Source of the DNA: Citrobacter gillenii
GTDB taxonomy: Bacteria > Pseudomonadota > Gammaproteobacteria > Enterobacterales > Enterobacteriaceae
NCBI RefSeq assembly: GCF_013337685.1
Contig: NZ_SUQN01000006.1
Coordinates: forward strand, 406,724 to 470,723
DNA: 64,000 nt
Direction of reading: 5' to 3'
The position numbers were made by a program, and so were the translations under genes. Positions 53,803 through 63,993 of the stretch are shown here, one piece after another (within the stretch, counting starts at the first letter, position 1; every line of letters begins with the position of its first letter). Under the pieces are notes generated by a model, which did not search any database, was not told the origin of the DNA, and saw only the letters and a list, made by a program, of their open reading frames with translations.

Positions 53803-54215
53803 GGTTCGAATGCCTGAGACAGAGTAGGGAATGATAAACTTTCTTATCTAATATTTACTGTACGGAATTAATGTATCACTTAGCCTTTATTTAGACGAGT
53901 TCTAAAATATTTCATTACATACACTCAGCACAAATAAACAATGTGAATAAAATGAAAAAACACATTCACCAATGCAATACCTATTTCTATATGTGTTAAT
54001 GCAAGTCATAACATGACTAATCTTCGCTTAATGAAAGGGCAGTTGTTTCTTCTTTTTTTGTTTTTATGTGCCGTGGATTACGCCGCAAAATAAGTATTGC
54101 TTACATCGCAAGCTAATTATTTGTAGGATAGCTAACTATTATTTTTTATTTGTGCGCGTTATCACCTGCCATTACTCCGGTAAATAACGAGCCTTCGGTT
54201 CTTTAAGGAATAGAA
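53803..54215. other. divergent AT-rich region acrS-acrE
   Basis: This 413-base gap is highly AT-rich, as is usual for H-NS-silenced genes; acrEF is H-NS-repressed in E. coli. An imperfect inverted repeat GTGAAT...ATTCAC (53943-53969) could be a regulator site. No gene is seen. Confidence 0.5.
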
Positions 54216-55373
54216 ATGACGAAAACTGCCAGGTTCTCGCTCCTGCCCTCATTCATCATCATCTCCGCTGCATTACTCGCCGGCTGTAACGATCAAGGAG
54301 AAACACAGGCACATCCCACCGAGCCACAGGTGACAGTCCATGTTGTTGAGTCAGCCCCCTTAGCCGTGACGACCGAATTACCCGGGCGTACAAGCGCATT
54401 TCGCATTGCAGAAGTACGCCCTCAGGTCAGCGGGATTGTACTTAAACGGAATTTCACCGAAGGCAGTGATGTTGAAGCTGGCCAGTCGCTTTACCAGATC
54501 GATCCCGCGACCTATCAGGCTGACTATGACAGCGCTAAAGGTGAACTGGCAAAAAGCGAAGCCGCGGCAGCAATCGCGCACTTAACGGTAAAACGCTATG
54601 TTCCACTGGTCGGAACAAAATATATCAGCCAGCAAGAATACGATCAGGCTATTGCTGACGCACGTCAGGCCGATGCCTCCGTTATTGCCGCCAAAGCGGC
54701 TGTCGAAAGCGCGCGTATTAACCTTGCCTACACCAAAGTGACATCACCAATTAGCGGACGCATCGGTAAATCTAGCGTCACCGAGGGCGCGCTGGTCACT
54801 AATGGTCAGGCTACAGCGCTCGCTACCGTGCAACAGCTCGATCCGATTTACGTCGATGTGACGCAGTCCAGTAACGACTTTATGCGCCTCAAACAGTCTA
54901 TTGCACAAGGCAGTCTGCATAAAGACAACACCAGCAGCACCGTCGAACTGGTGATGGAAAATGGCCAGTCATACCCGCTGAAAGGCACGTTGCAATTTTC
55001 TGACGTGACGGTTGATGAAAGCACTGGGTCAATCACTCTCCGAGCCGTATTCCCTAACCCGCAGCACACTCTGCTACCCGGTATGTTTGTGCGCGCACGT
55101 GTTGATGAAGGCGTTCAACCCAATGCCATCCTCGTTCCACAGCAGGGCGTGACGCGTACGCCGCGCGGCGATGCCACCGTGATGGTCGTTAACGACAAGA
55201 GCCAGGCTGAAACTCGCCCAGTCGTCGCCGTGCAAGCTATTGGCGACAAGTGGCTGATTAGCGAAGGCTTACAGTCGGGTGACAAAGTCATCGTAAGTGG
55301 TTTACAGAAAGCGCGCCCTGGCGTGCAGGTTAAAGCCACCACCGATGTCCCTGCAGCGACTGCGGCGCAATAA
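54216..55373 (+). CDS. acrE: multidrug efflux adaptor lipoprotein AcrE
   Basis: AcrE (385 aa) is the periplasmic membrane-fusion protein joining AcrF to TolC. A lipoprotein signal with lipobox LLAGC (acylated C24) is seen, then lipoyl, hairpin and beta-barrel domains. AAGGAA precedes the ATG. It is 11 bases upstream of acrF. Confidence 0.97.
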   Translation: MTKTARFSLLPSFIIISAALLAGCNDQGETQAHPTEPQVTVHVVESAPLAVTTELPGRTSAFRIAEVRPQVSGIVLKRNFTEGSDVEAGQSLYQIDPATYQADYDSAKGELAKSEAAAAIAHLTVKRYVPLVGTKYISQQEYDQAIADARQADASVIAAKAAVESARINLAYTKVTSPISGRIGKSSVTEGALVTNGQATALATVQQLDPIYVDVTQSSNDFMRLKQSIAQGSLHKDNTSSTVELVMENGQSYPLKGTLQFSDVTVDESTGSITLRAVFPNPQHTLLPGMFVRARVDEGVQPNAILVPQQGVTRTPRGDATVMVVNDKSQAETRPVVAVQAIGDKWLISEGLQSGDKVIVSGLQKARPGVQVKATTDVPAATAAQ

Positions 55374-55384
55374 GGTAACAGGAC

Positions 55385-58300
55385 ATGGCAAACTTTTTTA
55401 TTAGGCGTCCTATCTTTGCCTGGGTACTGGCCATCATTTTGATGATGGCGGGTGCGCTGGCAATCATGCAGCTGCCCGTGGCGCAGTATCCTACTATTGC
55501 CCCTCCTGCCGTTGCGATTTCCGCAACCTACCCAGGTGCGGATGCGCAAACCGTGCAGGATACGGTCACACAGGTTATCGAACAAAACATGAACGGTATC
55601 GATAACCTGATGTATATGTCATCCACCAGCGACTCAGCTGGCAGCGTGACTATCACGCTGACGTTCCAGTCCGGCACCGATCCTGATATTGCTCAGGTAC
55701 AGGTACAAAACAAACTGCAGCTCGCGACCCCATTACTGCCACAGGAAGTCCAGCAGCAGGGTATCGGCGTTGAGAAATCAAGCAGCAGCTTTTTGATGGT
55801 CGCGGGCTTTGTTTCTGACAATCCACAGACCACGCAAGATGACATCTCGGACTATGTCGCCTCAAACGTTAAAGATTCCATCAGTCGTTTAAACGGCGTG
55901 GGCGACGTGCAGCTGTTTGGTGCACAGTACGCCATGCGTATCTGGCTGGATGCGAATTTATTGAACAAATACCAGCTCACACCGGTTGATGTCATTAACC
56001 AGTTGAAGGTGCAAAACGATCAGATAGCCGCAGGCCAGTTAGGCGGGACACCTGCATTACCTAATCAGCAGCTTAACGCTTCGATAATTGCGCAAACACG
56101 CCTGAAAGATCCTCAAGAGTTCGGCAAAGTGACATTACGCGTGAACAGTGATGGCTCTGTTGTTCACTTGAAGGATGTGGCGCGCATTGAGTTAGGTGGA
56201 GAAAACTACAACGTCGTTGCCCGTATTAACGGTAAACCGGCATCCGGCCTTGGTATCAAGCTGGCTACCGGTGCTAACGCGCTGGATACCGCCAACGCAA
56301 TTAAAGCTAAACTGGTCGAACTGCAACCGTTCTTCCCGCAGGGAATGAAGGTTGTTTACCCATATGACACCACGCCGTTCGTCACCATCTCTATTCATGA
56401 GGTAGTGAAAACACTGTTCGAAGCGATCGTGTTGGTGTTCCTCGTGATGTACCTGTTTCTGCAAAACATCCGCGCCACGCTCATTCCAACCATCGCCGTG
56501 CCCGTCGTATTACTGGGTACCTTTGCCGTACTGGCAGCGTTTGGCTACTCGATAAACACCCTGACGATGTTCGGGATGGTACTCGCCATCGGCCTGTTGG
56601 TCGATGATGCGATAGTGGTGGTCGAGAACGTTGAACGCGTGATGATAGAAGAAAATCTCCCCCCCAAAGAGGCGACGGAGAAATCCATGTCGCAGATTCA
56701 GGGGGCGTTGGTGGGTATCGCCATGGTGCTGTCTGCGGTGTTTATCCCGATGGCCTTCTTTGGTGGTTCCACCGGGGCAATTTACCGCCAGTTCTCAATC
56801 ACCATCGTTTCTGCCATGGCACTTTCGGTACTGGTCGCATTGATTTTGACCCCTGCGCTCTGTGCCACATTGCTCAAACCGGTGTCAGCAGAGCACCACG
56901 AGAAAAAGAGCGGCTTCTTCGGCTGGTTTAATGCCAAATTCGATCACAGCGTCAACCACTATACCAATAGCGTCAGTGGCATTATTCGTAAAACCGGACG
57001 TTATCTGGTCGTCTATCTGATCATCGTTGTGGGAATGGCGGTGCTGTTTATGCGCCTACCCACCTCCTTCCTGCCGGAAGAAGATCAGGGCGTATTCCTG
57101 ACCATGATTCAACTTCCGGCTGGCGCAACACAAGAACGTACCCAAAAGGTGCTGGATCAGGTCACCCACTACTACCTGAACACGGAGAAAGCCAACGTTG
57201 AAAGCGTCTTTACGGTTAACGGCTTTAGCTTCAGCGGACAAGGGCAAAACTCAGGGATGGCGTTTGTCAGCCTCAAGCCCTGGGAAGAGCGTAGCGGAAC
57301 GGAAAATAACGTTGAATCGATTATTGCCCGTGCGACCCGCGCCTTTAGCCAGATTCGTGATGGTCTGGTATTCCCCTTCAACATGCCCGCCATTGTTGAA
57401 TTGGGCACGGCAACTGGCTTTGACTTTGAGCTGATTGACCAGGGAGGACTGGGACACACGGCGTTAACCCAGGCACGTAATCAGTTGATGGGGATGGTCG
57501 CCCAACACCCGGACCTGCTGGTTCGTGTACGCCCTAATGGCCTGGAAGATACCGCACAGTTCAAGCTGGATGTCGATCAGGAAAAAGCGCAGGCGCTGGG
57601 TGTTTCGCTATCTGATATTAACGAAACCATTTCCGCTGCACTGGGCGGCTACTACGTCAATGACTTCATTGACCGCGGCCGCGTGAAAAAAGTGTACGTC
57701 CAGGCTGATGCAAAATTCCGTATGTTGCCGGAAGACATCAATAATCTCTATGTCCGCAGCGTCAATGGCGAAATGGTGCCATTCTCAACATTTAGCTCTT
57801 CTCAATGGGTCTATGGTTCACCGCGGCTGGAACGTTACAACGGTATGCCATCAATGGAGCTACTGGGAGAAGCCGCACCGGGTAGAAGTACCGGTGAAGC
57901 CATGGCGATGATGGAAAGCCTGGCAGAAAAACTGCCAACCGGTATCGGTCATGACTGGACCGGTATGTCTTACCAGGAACGCCTGTCAGGTAACCAGGCA
58001 CCTGCGTTGTATGCCATCTCGTTAATCGTTGTCTTCCTTTGCCTTGCCGCATTGTATGAGAGTTGGTCGATCCCCTTCTCCGTCATGCTCGTGGTTCCAC
58101 TGGGTGTTGTGGGCGCGCTACTGGCCGCGTCGCTACGCGGAATGAATAACGATGTGTACTTCCAGGTCGGCTTGCTTACCACCATCGGTCTCTCTGCCAA
58201 AAACGCCATACTGATTGTGGAATTTGCCAAAGACCTGATGGATAAAGAGGGTAAAGGCTTGATTGAAGCGACGCTGGAAGCCTCCCGCATGCGTCTTCGC

Positions 58301-58498
58301 CCAATCCTGATGACTTCGCTGGCCTTTATTCTGGGGGTTATGCCGTTGGTAATCAGTCGCGGCGCAGGTAGTGGCGCACAAAATGCGGTTGGTACCGGTG
58401 TGATGGGGGGAATGCTCACCGCCACATTGCTCGCTATCTTCTTCGTTCCTGTCTTCTTTGTTGTCGTTAGACGACGTTTTAGTCGACACAATGATTAA
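55385..58498 (+). CDS. acrF: RND multidrug efflux transporter AcrF
   Basis: AcrF (1037 aa) is the inner-membrane proton antiporter of the AcrEF-TolC pump. Twelve membrane segments and two large periplasmic loops are present. The proton-relay aspartates are D407/D408 in [12 protein letters not shown]. Length and sequence agree with E. coli AcrF. A strong terminator follows. Confidence 0.98.
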   Translation: MANFFIRRPIFAWVLAIILMMAGALAIMQLPVAQYPTIAPPAVAISATYPGADAQTVQDTVTQVIEQNMNGIDNLMYMSSTSDSAGSVTITLTFQSGTDPDIAQVQVQNKLQLATPLLPQEVQQQGIGVEKSSSSFLMVAGFVSDNPQTTQDDISDYVASNVKDSISRLNGVGDVQLFGAQYAMRIWLDANLLNKYQLTPVDVINQLKVQNDQIAAGQLGGTPALPNQQLNASIIAQTRLKDPQEFGKVTLRVNSDGSVVHLKDVARIELGGENYNVVARINGKPASGLGIKLATGANALDTANAIKAKLVELQPFFPQGMKVVYPYDTTPFVTISIHEVVKTLFEAIVLVFLVMYLFLQNIRATLIPTIAVPVVLLGTFAVLAAFGYSINTLTMFGMVLAIGLLVDDAIVVVENVERVMIEENLPPKEATEKSMSQIQGALVGIAMVLSAVFIPMAFFGGSTGAIYRQFSITIVSAMALSVLVALILTPALCATLLKPVSAEHHEKKSGFFGWFNAKFDHSVNHYTNSVSGIIRKTGRYLVVYLIIVVGMAVLFMRLPTSFLPEEDQGVFLTMIQLPAGATQERTQKVLDQVTHYYLNTEKANVESVFTVNGFSFSGQGQNSGMAFVSLKPWEERSGTENNVESIIARATRAFSQIRDGLVFPFNMPAIVELGTATGFDFELIDQGGLGHTALTQARNQLMGMVAQHPDLLVRVRPNGLEDTAQFKLDVDQEKAQALGVSLSDINETISAALGGYYVNDFIDRGRVKKVYVQADAKFRMLPEDINNLYVRSVNGEMVPFSTFSSSQWVYGSPRLERYNGMPSMELLGEAAPGRSTGEAMAMMESLAEKLPTGIGHDWTGMSYQERLSGNQAPALYAISLIVVFLCLAALYESWSIPFSVMLVVPLGVVGALLAASLRGMNNDVYFQVGLLTTIGLSAKNAILIVEFAKDLMDKEGKGLIEATLEASRMRLRPILMTSLAFILGVMPLVISRGAGSGAQNAVGTGVMGGMLTATLLAIFFVPVFFVVVRRRFSRHND

Positions 58499-58508
58499 TT
58501 TGTAAAAT

Positions 58509-58532
58509 AAAGGCGTCTACGGACGCCTTTTT
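58509..58532 (+). terminator. acrEF terminator
   Basis: AAAGGCGTC and GACGCCTTT form a nine-base stem with loop TACG, followed by TT. It lies ten bases after the acrF stop. Confidence 0.9.
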
Positions 58533-58767
58533 ACCGGATATTGAGATCTTTATTTATTAATAAGATAGCCATTTATTTTTCCCACCCCTCAGAAAAAAAG
58601 CATTTATTGCTATCTGCTTTATTCATTATGTTTACAAACCACACGAATTGAGATTATTCCTCATGTCAGTCTTTTTTTAAGAGGTGGTAAAATAGCTTTC
58701 GATTTCGCAGATGGCTTTGCGTTTGTCTTTGCTTTATTAGCGAAACGTTTATTTTAGAGGTAACACC

Positions 58768-58989
58768 ATGAAAAGATTAATTTCCGTTGCATTGCTGACA
58801 GCATTACTGGCAGGCTGTGCACACGATTCTCCTTGCGTACCTGTCTATGACGATCAGGGCCGCTTGGTTCATACCAATACCTGTATGAAAGGCACCACGC
58901 AGGATAACTGGGAAACAGCAGGTGCAATCGCCGGTGGTGCTGCTGCCATTGCCGGCCTAACACTTGGGATCGTTGCCTTAACCAAATGA
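58768..58989 (+). CDS. yhdV: small lipoprotein YhdV
   Basis: A 73-residue lipoprotein with signal and lipobox LLAGC (acylated C17), two further cysteines, and a glycine-zipper hydrophobic C-terminus (GAIAGGAAAIAGLTLGIVAL). Function is unknown. It is a single-gene unit: promoter region upstream and hairpin at 58998. Confidence 0.88.
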   Translation: MKRLISVALLTALLAGCAHDSPCVPVYDDQGRLVHTNTCMKGTTQDNWETAGAIAGGAAAIAGLTLGIVALTK

Positions 58990-58997
58990 ATCCTCTT

Positions 58998-59024
58998 AAA
59001 AGCGCGGTACCTGCCGCGCTTTTA
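58998..59024 (+). terminator. yhdV terminator
   Basis: AAAAGCGCGG and CCGCGCTTTT form a ten-base stem with a six-base loop, nine bases after the yhdV stop. Confidence 0.9.
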
Positions 59025-59447
59025 ATCAGAATGATAATTATCATATAAGACAAAAGGTTGGTGTAAGACATCAATCATAGAATAAGATTATTATAGATTC
59101 CACTCACATATCCGCGATGTGAAATTAGCATTTTTTGTATTCTTCGTAACAACATGTCCTCCTATCGTTATTCTCACGTCATCAATATTACCGCCCGAAA
59201 TCGTTATCCTGCGTCCTGTCTGAATTTTAAATTTTTTGCGCCGAAATGTGGCTTACGTTTCAATTTTGCACCACTTCAGGGCGCTGCATTTATTTTTTCC
59301 TGTCTACACTCTGCATATTGCGTCGAATATTCGGTCGCAAAAAACTGGCACTACCTTTGCTTAGAAGAGTATGGCCAAAGCCACAGACAGGTAAAAGACG
59401 TTTTCAAAACGTCTCCATAACAATAATTCCTCCACACAGGATGCTCT
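59025..59447. other. yhdV-yhdW intergenic region
   Basis: This 423-base gap starts with a perfect 14-base palindrome ATGATAATTATCAT (59031-59044), Fur-box-like. It then carries a half-site TGCACC (59268-59273) as used by NtrC, and the sigma-54 promoter at 59346-59361. An 88-codon frame at 59154-59420 has no family features and is not called. Confidence 0.6.
59346..59361 (+). promoter_or_regulatory. sigma-54 promoter of yhdWXYZ
   Basis: TGGCACTACCTTTGCT is a perfect match to TGGCAC-N5-TTGCW, with GG and GC ten bases apart. It would start transcription near 59373, about 75 bases before yhdW. In E. coli yhdWXYZ is in the NtrC regulon, so nitrogen limitation is the expected signal. The NtrC sites are not clear: only a TGCACC half-site at 59268 is seen. 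Confidence 0.85.
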
Positions 59448-60473
59448 ATGAAAAAGATGATAATAGCCAGCCTGGCTGCGGCCGGCGTGATGCTTGCGAT
59501 CGCAAATCAGGCACATGCCGGCGCAACGCTTGATGCCGTAAAGAAAAAAGGATTTGTACAATGTGGTATCAGTGATGGTTTGCCTGGTTTTTCTTACGCC
59601 GATGCGAACGGTAAATTTTCGGGTATTGATGTCGATGTTTGCCGCGGTGTTGCCTCTGCCGTATTCGGTGATGATACAAAAGTAAAATATACTCCACTCA
59701 CCGCCAAAGAACGCTTCACAGCGTTACAGTCCGGCGAAGTCGATCTTCTCTCACGTAACACCACCTGGACCTCTTCTCGTGATGCTGGTATGGGCATGTC
59801 CTTTACTGGTGTAACGTATTACGATGGCATTGGTTTTCTCACCCACAATAAAGCTGGTCTGAAGAGCGCTAAAGAACTGGATGGCGCAACGGTGTGTATT
59901 CAGGCAGGTACAGATACCGAACTGAACGTGGCCGATTACTTTAAGGCCAACAACATGAAGTACACCCCCGTCACCTTTGACCGATCGGACGAATCCGCCA
60001 AGGCACTGGAATCTGGTCGCTGCGATACGCTTGCCTCCGACCAGTCTCAGCTGTATGCCCTGCGAATCAAGCTAAGCAATCCTGCAGAATGGATCGTCCT
60101 GCCTGAAGTTATCTCCAAAGAGCCGCTGGGACCTGTCGTCCGCCGTGGAGATGACGAGTGGTTTTCCATTGTTCGCTGGACCCTGTTCGCCATGCTGAAC
60201 GCTGAAGAGATGGGTGTTAACTCGAAAAACGTTGATGAAAAAGCAGCTAACCCGGCAACACCGGATATGGCTCACCTGCTAGGCAAAGAAGGTGACTACG
60301 GCAAAGATCTGAAGCTCGATAACAAATGGGCTTACCATATTATTAAGCAGGTAGGAAATTACGCGGAGATCTTTGAACGTAACGTGGGATCGGAAAGCCC
60401 GCTGAAGATCAAACGCGGACAGAACAACCTCTGGAATAACGGCGGCATCCAATACGCACCGCCGGTGCGTTAA
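59448..60473 (+). CDS. yhdW: amino-acid ABC transporter, periplasmic binding protein
   Basis: A 341-residue binding protein of the AapJ family (general L-amino acid uptake). A signal peptide (residues 1-24, HAGA or AHA) is followed by two-lobe substrate domains with FVQCGISDGLPGFSYADANG near the start. In E. coli K-12 yhdW is usually listed as a pseudogene; here the frame is complete. It is the first gene of yhdWXYZ, and a palindrome separates it from yhdX. Confidence 0.93.
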   Translation: MKKMIIASLAAAGVMLAIANQAHAGATLDAVKKKGFVQCGISDGLPGFSYADANGKFSGIDVDVCRGVASAVFGDDTKVKYTPLTAKERFTALQSGEVDLLSRNTTWTSSRDAGMGMSFTGVTYYDGIGFLTHNKAGLKSAKELDGATVCIQAGTDTELNVADYFKANNMKYTPVTFDRSDESAKALESGRCDTLASDQSQLYALRIKLSNPAEWIVLPEVISKEPLGPVVRRGDDEWFSIVRWTLFAMLNAEEMGVNSKNVDEKAANPATPDMAHLLGKEGDYGKDLKLDNKWAYHIIKQVGNYAEIFERNVGSESPLKIKRGQNNLWNNGGIQYAPPVR

Positions 60474-60491
60474 TCCGTAGCGATGTAACGG

Positions 60492-60509
60492 GCGCCGCAG
60501 CTGCGGCGC
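60492..60509. repeat. 18-base perfect palindrome after yhdW
   Basis: GCGCCGCAG CTGCGGCGC has no loop between its arms. It lies 18 bases after the yhdW stop and 33 bases before yhdX. It may act as a 3' stabiliser that keeps yhdW message more abundant, or as partial terminator. Confidence 0.7.
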
Positions 60510-60542
60510 TCAGCCCAGAGTCACAGTTACCGAGGTTTTCTT

Positions 60543-61724
60543 ATGCTCCATCGCCGCTCAAGCGTAAAAGGATCATTCTCCTTTTCTAACCCTGCGGTCC
60601 GCGCCTGGTTATTTCAAATACTCGCCGTCATTGCGGTCGTCAGCATTGCGGTCTACCTCATTCATAACACGATTAATAACCTGAGCAGCCGCGGTATTAC
60701 CTCGGGGTTTTCTTTTCTCGATCGCAGTGCCGGATTTGGCATTGTTCAGCATCTGATTGATTACGAGCAGGGCGATACCTATGGCCGCGTCTTTCTGGTC
60801 GGTCTGCTTAATACACTGTTAGTCTCAGCGCTGTGCATTGTTTTCGCGTCATTTCTCGGTTTTTTTCTCGGACTGGCGCGGTTGTCGGATAACTGGTTAC
60901 TGCGCAAGCTCTCAACGATTTATATCGAAACGTTCCGCAATATTCCCCCGCTGCTACAAATCTTCTTCTGGTATTTTGCTGTGTTACGTAATTTACCTGG
61001 CCCACGCCAGGCTGTTAACGCATTGGATATCGCATTCCTGAGCAACCGCGGGCTCTATATTCCGGCACCACAAATGGCAGAGGGTCTTGTTGCCTTTTGC
61101 GCTGCAGCCCTGATTGCTGCCATCATCTCCATTGGGTTATTTCGCTTTAATAAAATGCATCAGACTAAAACAGGTCAGTTACGACGGACCTGGCCTACGG
61201 CCCTGGCGCTGTTCGCTTTTTTACCGATGCTTTCACAGTGGATTTTTGGCGCAGCGCTACACTGGGATGTGCCTGAACTACGCGGCTTTAACTTCCGTGG
61301 CGGCATGGTGCTTATACCAGAACTGGCTGCGCTGACGCTGGCACTTTCGGTGTATACCTCCGCATTTATTGCAGAAATTATTCGCGCAGGTATTCAGGCC
61401 GTGCCTTATGGTCAGCACGAGGCAGCACGCTCACTGGGGCTGCCAAATCCGGTAACCCTTCGCCAGGTTATTATCCCGCAGGCGCTGCGCGTCATCATTC
61501 CCCCGCTGACCAGTCAGTACCTGAATATCGTAAAAAACTCCTCCCTGGCTGCAGCCATCGGCTACCCGGATATGGTTTCACTGTTTGCTGGGACCGTACT
61601 TAACCAAACAGGACAGGCCATTGAAACCATTGCCATTACCATGTCGGTGTATCTGATCATCAGCCTGAGCATTTCTCTGTTGATGAATATTTATAACCGT
61701 CGGATCGCACTGATTGAGCGCTAA
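60543..61724 (+). CDS. yhdX: amino-acid ABC transporter permease YhdX
   Basis: A 393-residue AapQ-like permease with about eight membrane helices and the typical EAA loop in GQHEAARSLGLPNPVTLRQV. It pairs with YhdY in the inner membrane. GAGG stands before the ATG. Confidence 0.94.
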   Translation: MLHRRSSVKGSFSFSNPAVRAWLFQILAVIAVVSIAVYLIHNTINNLSSRGITSGFSFLDRSAGFGIVQHLIDYEQGDTYGRVFLVGLLNTLLVSALCIVFASFLGFFLGLARLSDNWLLRKLSTIYIETFRNIPPLLQIFFWYFAVLRNLPGPRQAVNALDIAFLSNRGLYIPAPQMAEGLVAFCAAALIAAIISIGLFRFNKMHQTKTGQLRRTWPTALALFAFLPMLSQWIFGAALHWDVPELRGFNFRGGMVLIPELAALTLALSVYTSAFIAEIIRAGIQAVPYGQHEAARSLGLPNPVTLRQVIIPQALRVIIPPLTSQYLNIVKNSSLAAAIGYPDMVSLFAGTVLNQTGQAIETIAITMSVYLIISLSISLLMNIYNRRIALIER

Positions 61725-61733
61725 GGAGCCATG

Positions 61734-62837
61734 ATGACAAAAGCACTGCTGTCTCACCCCACGCGCCAGAACAGTAATCACGCAGGACGCGTTATTTTGT
61801 GGGTACGCAAGAACCTGTTCTCTAGTTGGTCAAATAGCCTGCTCACGCTGTTGTGCGTGTGGTTAATGTGGGCGTTTATTCCCCCTCTATTGAACTGGGC
61901 ATTTCTACAGGCGAACTGGGTAGGATCTACCCGGGCAGATTGTACGAAAGCAGGAGCCTGCTGGGTGTTCATCCATGAACGCTCTGGCCAATTTATGTAT
62001 GGACTCTATCCACACGATCAGCGTTGGCGAGTAAATCTGGCCCTGGTTATCGGTCTGCTTTCTATCGCCCCGATGTTCTGGAAAGCCATCTCCCACCGTG
62101 GTCGCTATATCGCCGTCTGGGCAGTGGTTTACCCCATTGTGGTCTGGTGGCTGATGTACGGTGGTTTTTTCGGTCTCGAACGTGTCGAAACCCGGCAGTG
62201 GGGAGGATTAACGCTAACCTTGATTATCGCCTCCGTCGGTATTGCCGGTGCACTTCCATGGGGAATTTTACTGGCATTAGGTCGTCGTTCTCATATGCCC
62301 GTCGTGCGGATTTTATCCGTTATTTTCATTGAGTTCTGGCGTGGAGTACCGTTGATCACCGTGCTGTTTATGTCCTCAGTGATGCTGCCATTGTTTATGT
62401 CGGAAGGTACCAGCATCGACAAACTAATTCGCGCGCTGGTTGGGGTGATCCTTTTCCAGTCTGCCTATGTCGCGGAGGTGGTGCGCGGAGGATTACAAGC
62501 CTTACCAAAGGGGCAGTATGAAGCCGCCGAGTCACTGGCACTAGGATACTGGAAGACGCAGGGACTGGTTATTCTTCCCCAAGCGCTTAAGTTGGTTATT
62601 CCCGGCCTGGTCAACACGATTATCGCGCTGTTCAAAGATACCAGCCTGGTCATCATCATAGGTCTGTTTGATCTTTTTAGTAGCGTACAACAAGCAACCG
62701 TCGATCCCGCCTGGCTGGGGATGTCGACAGAAGGCTACGTTTTTGCCGCACTGATTTACTGGATTTTCTGTTTCAGCATGTCTCGTTACAGCCAGCATCT
62801 GGAAAAACGTTTTAACACCGGGCGTACACCGCACTGA
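61734..62837 (+). CDS. yhdY: amino-acid ABC transporter permease YhdY
   Basis: A 367-residue AapM-like permease with about eight membrane helices and EAA-loop sequence [23 protein letters not shown] 61734 is preferred to 61731 because AGGAG is then five bases away. It closely matches E. coli YhdY. It lies nine bases after yhdX. Confidence 0.94.
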   Translation: MTKALLSHPTRQNSNHAGRVILWVRKNLFSSWSNSLLTLLCVWLMWAFIPPLLNWAFLQANWVGSTRADCTKAGACWVFIHERSGQFMYGLYPHDQRWRVNLALVIGLLSIAPMFWKAISHRGRYIAVWAVVYPIVVWWLMYGGFFGLERVETRQWGGLTLTLIIASVGIAGALPWGILLALGRRSHMPVVRILSVIFIEFWRGVPLITVLFMSSVMLPLFMSEGTSIDKLIRALVGVILFQSAYVAEVVRGGLQALPKGQYEAAESLALGYWKTQGLVILPQALKLVIPGLVNTIIALFKDTSLVIIIGLFDLFSSVQQATVDPAWLGMSTEGYVFAALIYWIFCFSMSRYSQHLEKRFNTGRTPH

Positions 62838-62844
62838 GGAATTT

Positions 62845-63603
62845 ATGAGCCAATTATTAATGCCGTCTACCGACGCGATGATTACGCTGGAAAACGTCAA
62901 CAAGTGGTATGGGCAGTTTCATGTTCTTAAGAATATTAACCTGAAGGTAAAACAGGGGGAGCGCATCGTATTATGTGGGCCTTCTGGCTCTGGTAAATCG
63001 ACAACCATCCGCTGTATTAATCATCTGGAAGAGCATCAGCAAGGACGCATTGTGGTGGATGGGATTGAACTCAACGAAGACATCCGCAATATTGAGCGTG
63101 TCAGGCAAGAAGTCGGTATGGTCTTTCAGCACTTTAATCTCTTTCCGCATTTGACGGTCTTGCAAAACTGTACATTGGCCCCTATTTGGGTCCACAAGAT
63201 GCCAAAGAAAGAGGCTGAGGTTCTGGCCATGCACTATCTTGAACGGGTTCGTATTGCGGAACATGCGCATAAATTCCCGGGACAAATCTCCGGAGGACAG
63301 CAGCAGCGTGTGGCTATTGCGCGCTCGCTGTGTATGAAACCCAAAATTATGTTGTTTGACGAACCCACCTCGGCGCTGGATCCTGAAATGGTGAAAGAAG
63401 TACTGGATACTATGATTGGCCTGGCGCAATCAGGAATGACGATGTTGTGTGTCACCCATGAAATGGGCTTTGCACGCACGGTAGCCGACAGAGTGATTTT
63501 TATGGATCTAGGTGAAATAGTGGAACAGGCACCCCCGGATGAGTTTTTTGCCAATCCACGTTCTGAACGTACGCGAGCGTTTTTATCGCAGGTAATACAT
63601 TAA
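62845..63603 (+). CDS. yhdZ: amino-acid ABC transporter ATPase YhdZ
   Basis: The 252-residue ATPase drives uptake. Walker [10 protein letters not shown] is at residues 45-53, the ABC signature [15 protein letters not shown] near 155, and Walker B IMLFDEP followed by TSALDP near 175. It is the last gene of the operon, seven bases after yhdY. Confidence 0.96.
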   Translation: MSQLLMPSTDAMITLENVNKWYGQFHVLKNINLKVKQGERIVLCGPSGSGKSTTIRCINHLEEHQQGRIVVDGIELNEDIRNIERVRQEVGMVFQHFNLFPHLTVLQNCTLAPIWVHKMPKKEAEVLAMHYLERVRIAEHAHKFPGQISGGQQQRVAIARSLCMKPKIMLFDEPTSALDPEMVKEVLDTMIGLAQSGMTMLCVTHEMGFARTVADRVIFMDLGEIVEQAPPDEFFANPRSERTRAFLSQVIH

Positions 63604-63663
63604 TATTATCATCCAGTTGCATATAACGGCACTACATTTATCAGACCAATAATGGTACCAATC

Positions 63664-63712
63664 CTAAAGGTCGGATAGGGCGTTGACACCGTCATCTGGC
63701 CTTTTCTGAGTA
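63664..63712. repeat. degenerate REP-like element after yhdZ
   Basis: GTCGGATAGGGCGTTGACAC then CGTCATCTGGCC resembles a decayed REP unit. It lies between yhdZ and the rrnD terminator. Confidence 0.4.
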
Positions 63713-63723
63713 CACATAACGCA

Positions 63724-63751
63724 AAAAGGCCATCCTTTCGGATGGCCTTTT
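63724..63751 (-). terminator. rrnD terminator
   Basis: AAAAGGCCATCC and GGATGGCCTTTT form a 12-base stem with loop TTTC, typical of enterobacterial rRNA operons. It follows the 5S gene on the minus strand. Confidence 0.92.
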
Positions 63752-63761
63752 CACTTATTTG

Positions 63762-63881
63762 ATGTCTGGCAGTTCCCTACTCTCGCATGGGGAGACCCCA
63801 CACTACCATCGGCGCTACGGCGTTTCACTTCTGAGTTCGGCATGGGGTCAGGTGGGACCACCGCGCTACAGCCGCCAGACA
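63762..63881 (-). rRNA. rrfF: 5S ribosomal RNA
   Basis: This 120-base 5S sequence matches E. coli 5S with a few changes. The terminal helix reads TGTCTGGCGG at the 5' end and CTGCCAGACAT at the 3' end, a compensated variant of TGCCTGGCGG/GCCAGGCA. Position after a tRNA-Thr gene fits the last gene of rrnD. Confidence 0.96.
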
Positions 63882-63917
63882 AATTCTTTTCTACGTGCCG
63901 AACATTAACCTAAAAAC

Positions 63918-63993
63918 TGGTGCTGATACCCAGAGTCGAACTGGGGACCTCACCCTTACCAAGGGTGCGCTCTACCAACTGAGCCATATCAGC
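63918..63993 (-). tRNA. thrV: tRNA-Thr (GGT)
   Basis: This 76-base gene, starting GCTGATATGG and ending with encoded CCA, folds as a tRNA; anticodon GGT is at 63960-63958. It matches the tRNA gene between the two 5S genes of rrnD. The rest of rrnD lies beyond the window. Confidence 0.97.

Noticed and set aside
59154..59420. 88-codon frame before yhdW
   Set aside because: It overlaps the sigma-54 promoter, has no ribosome site and no similarity I recognise.
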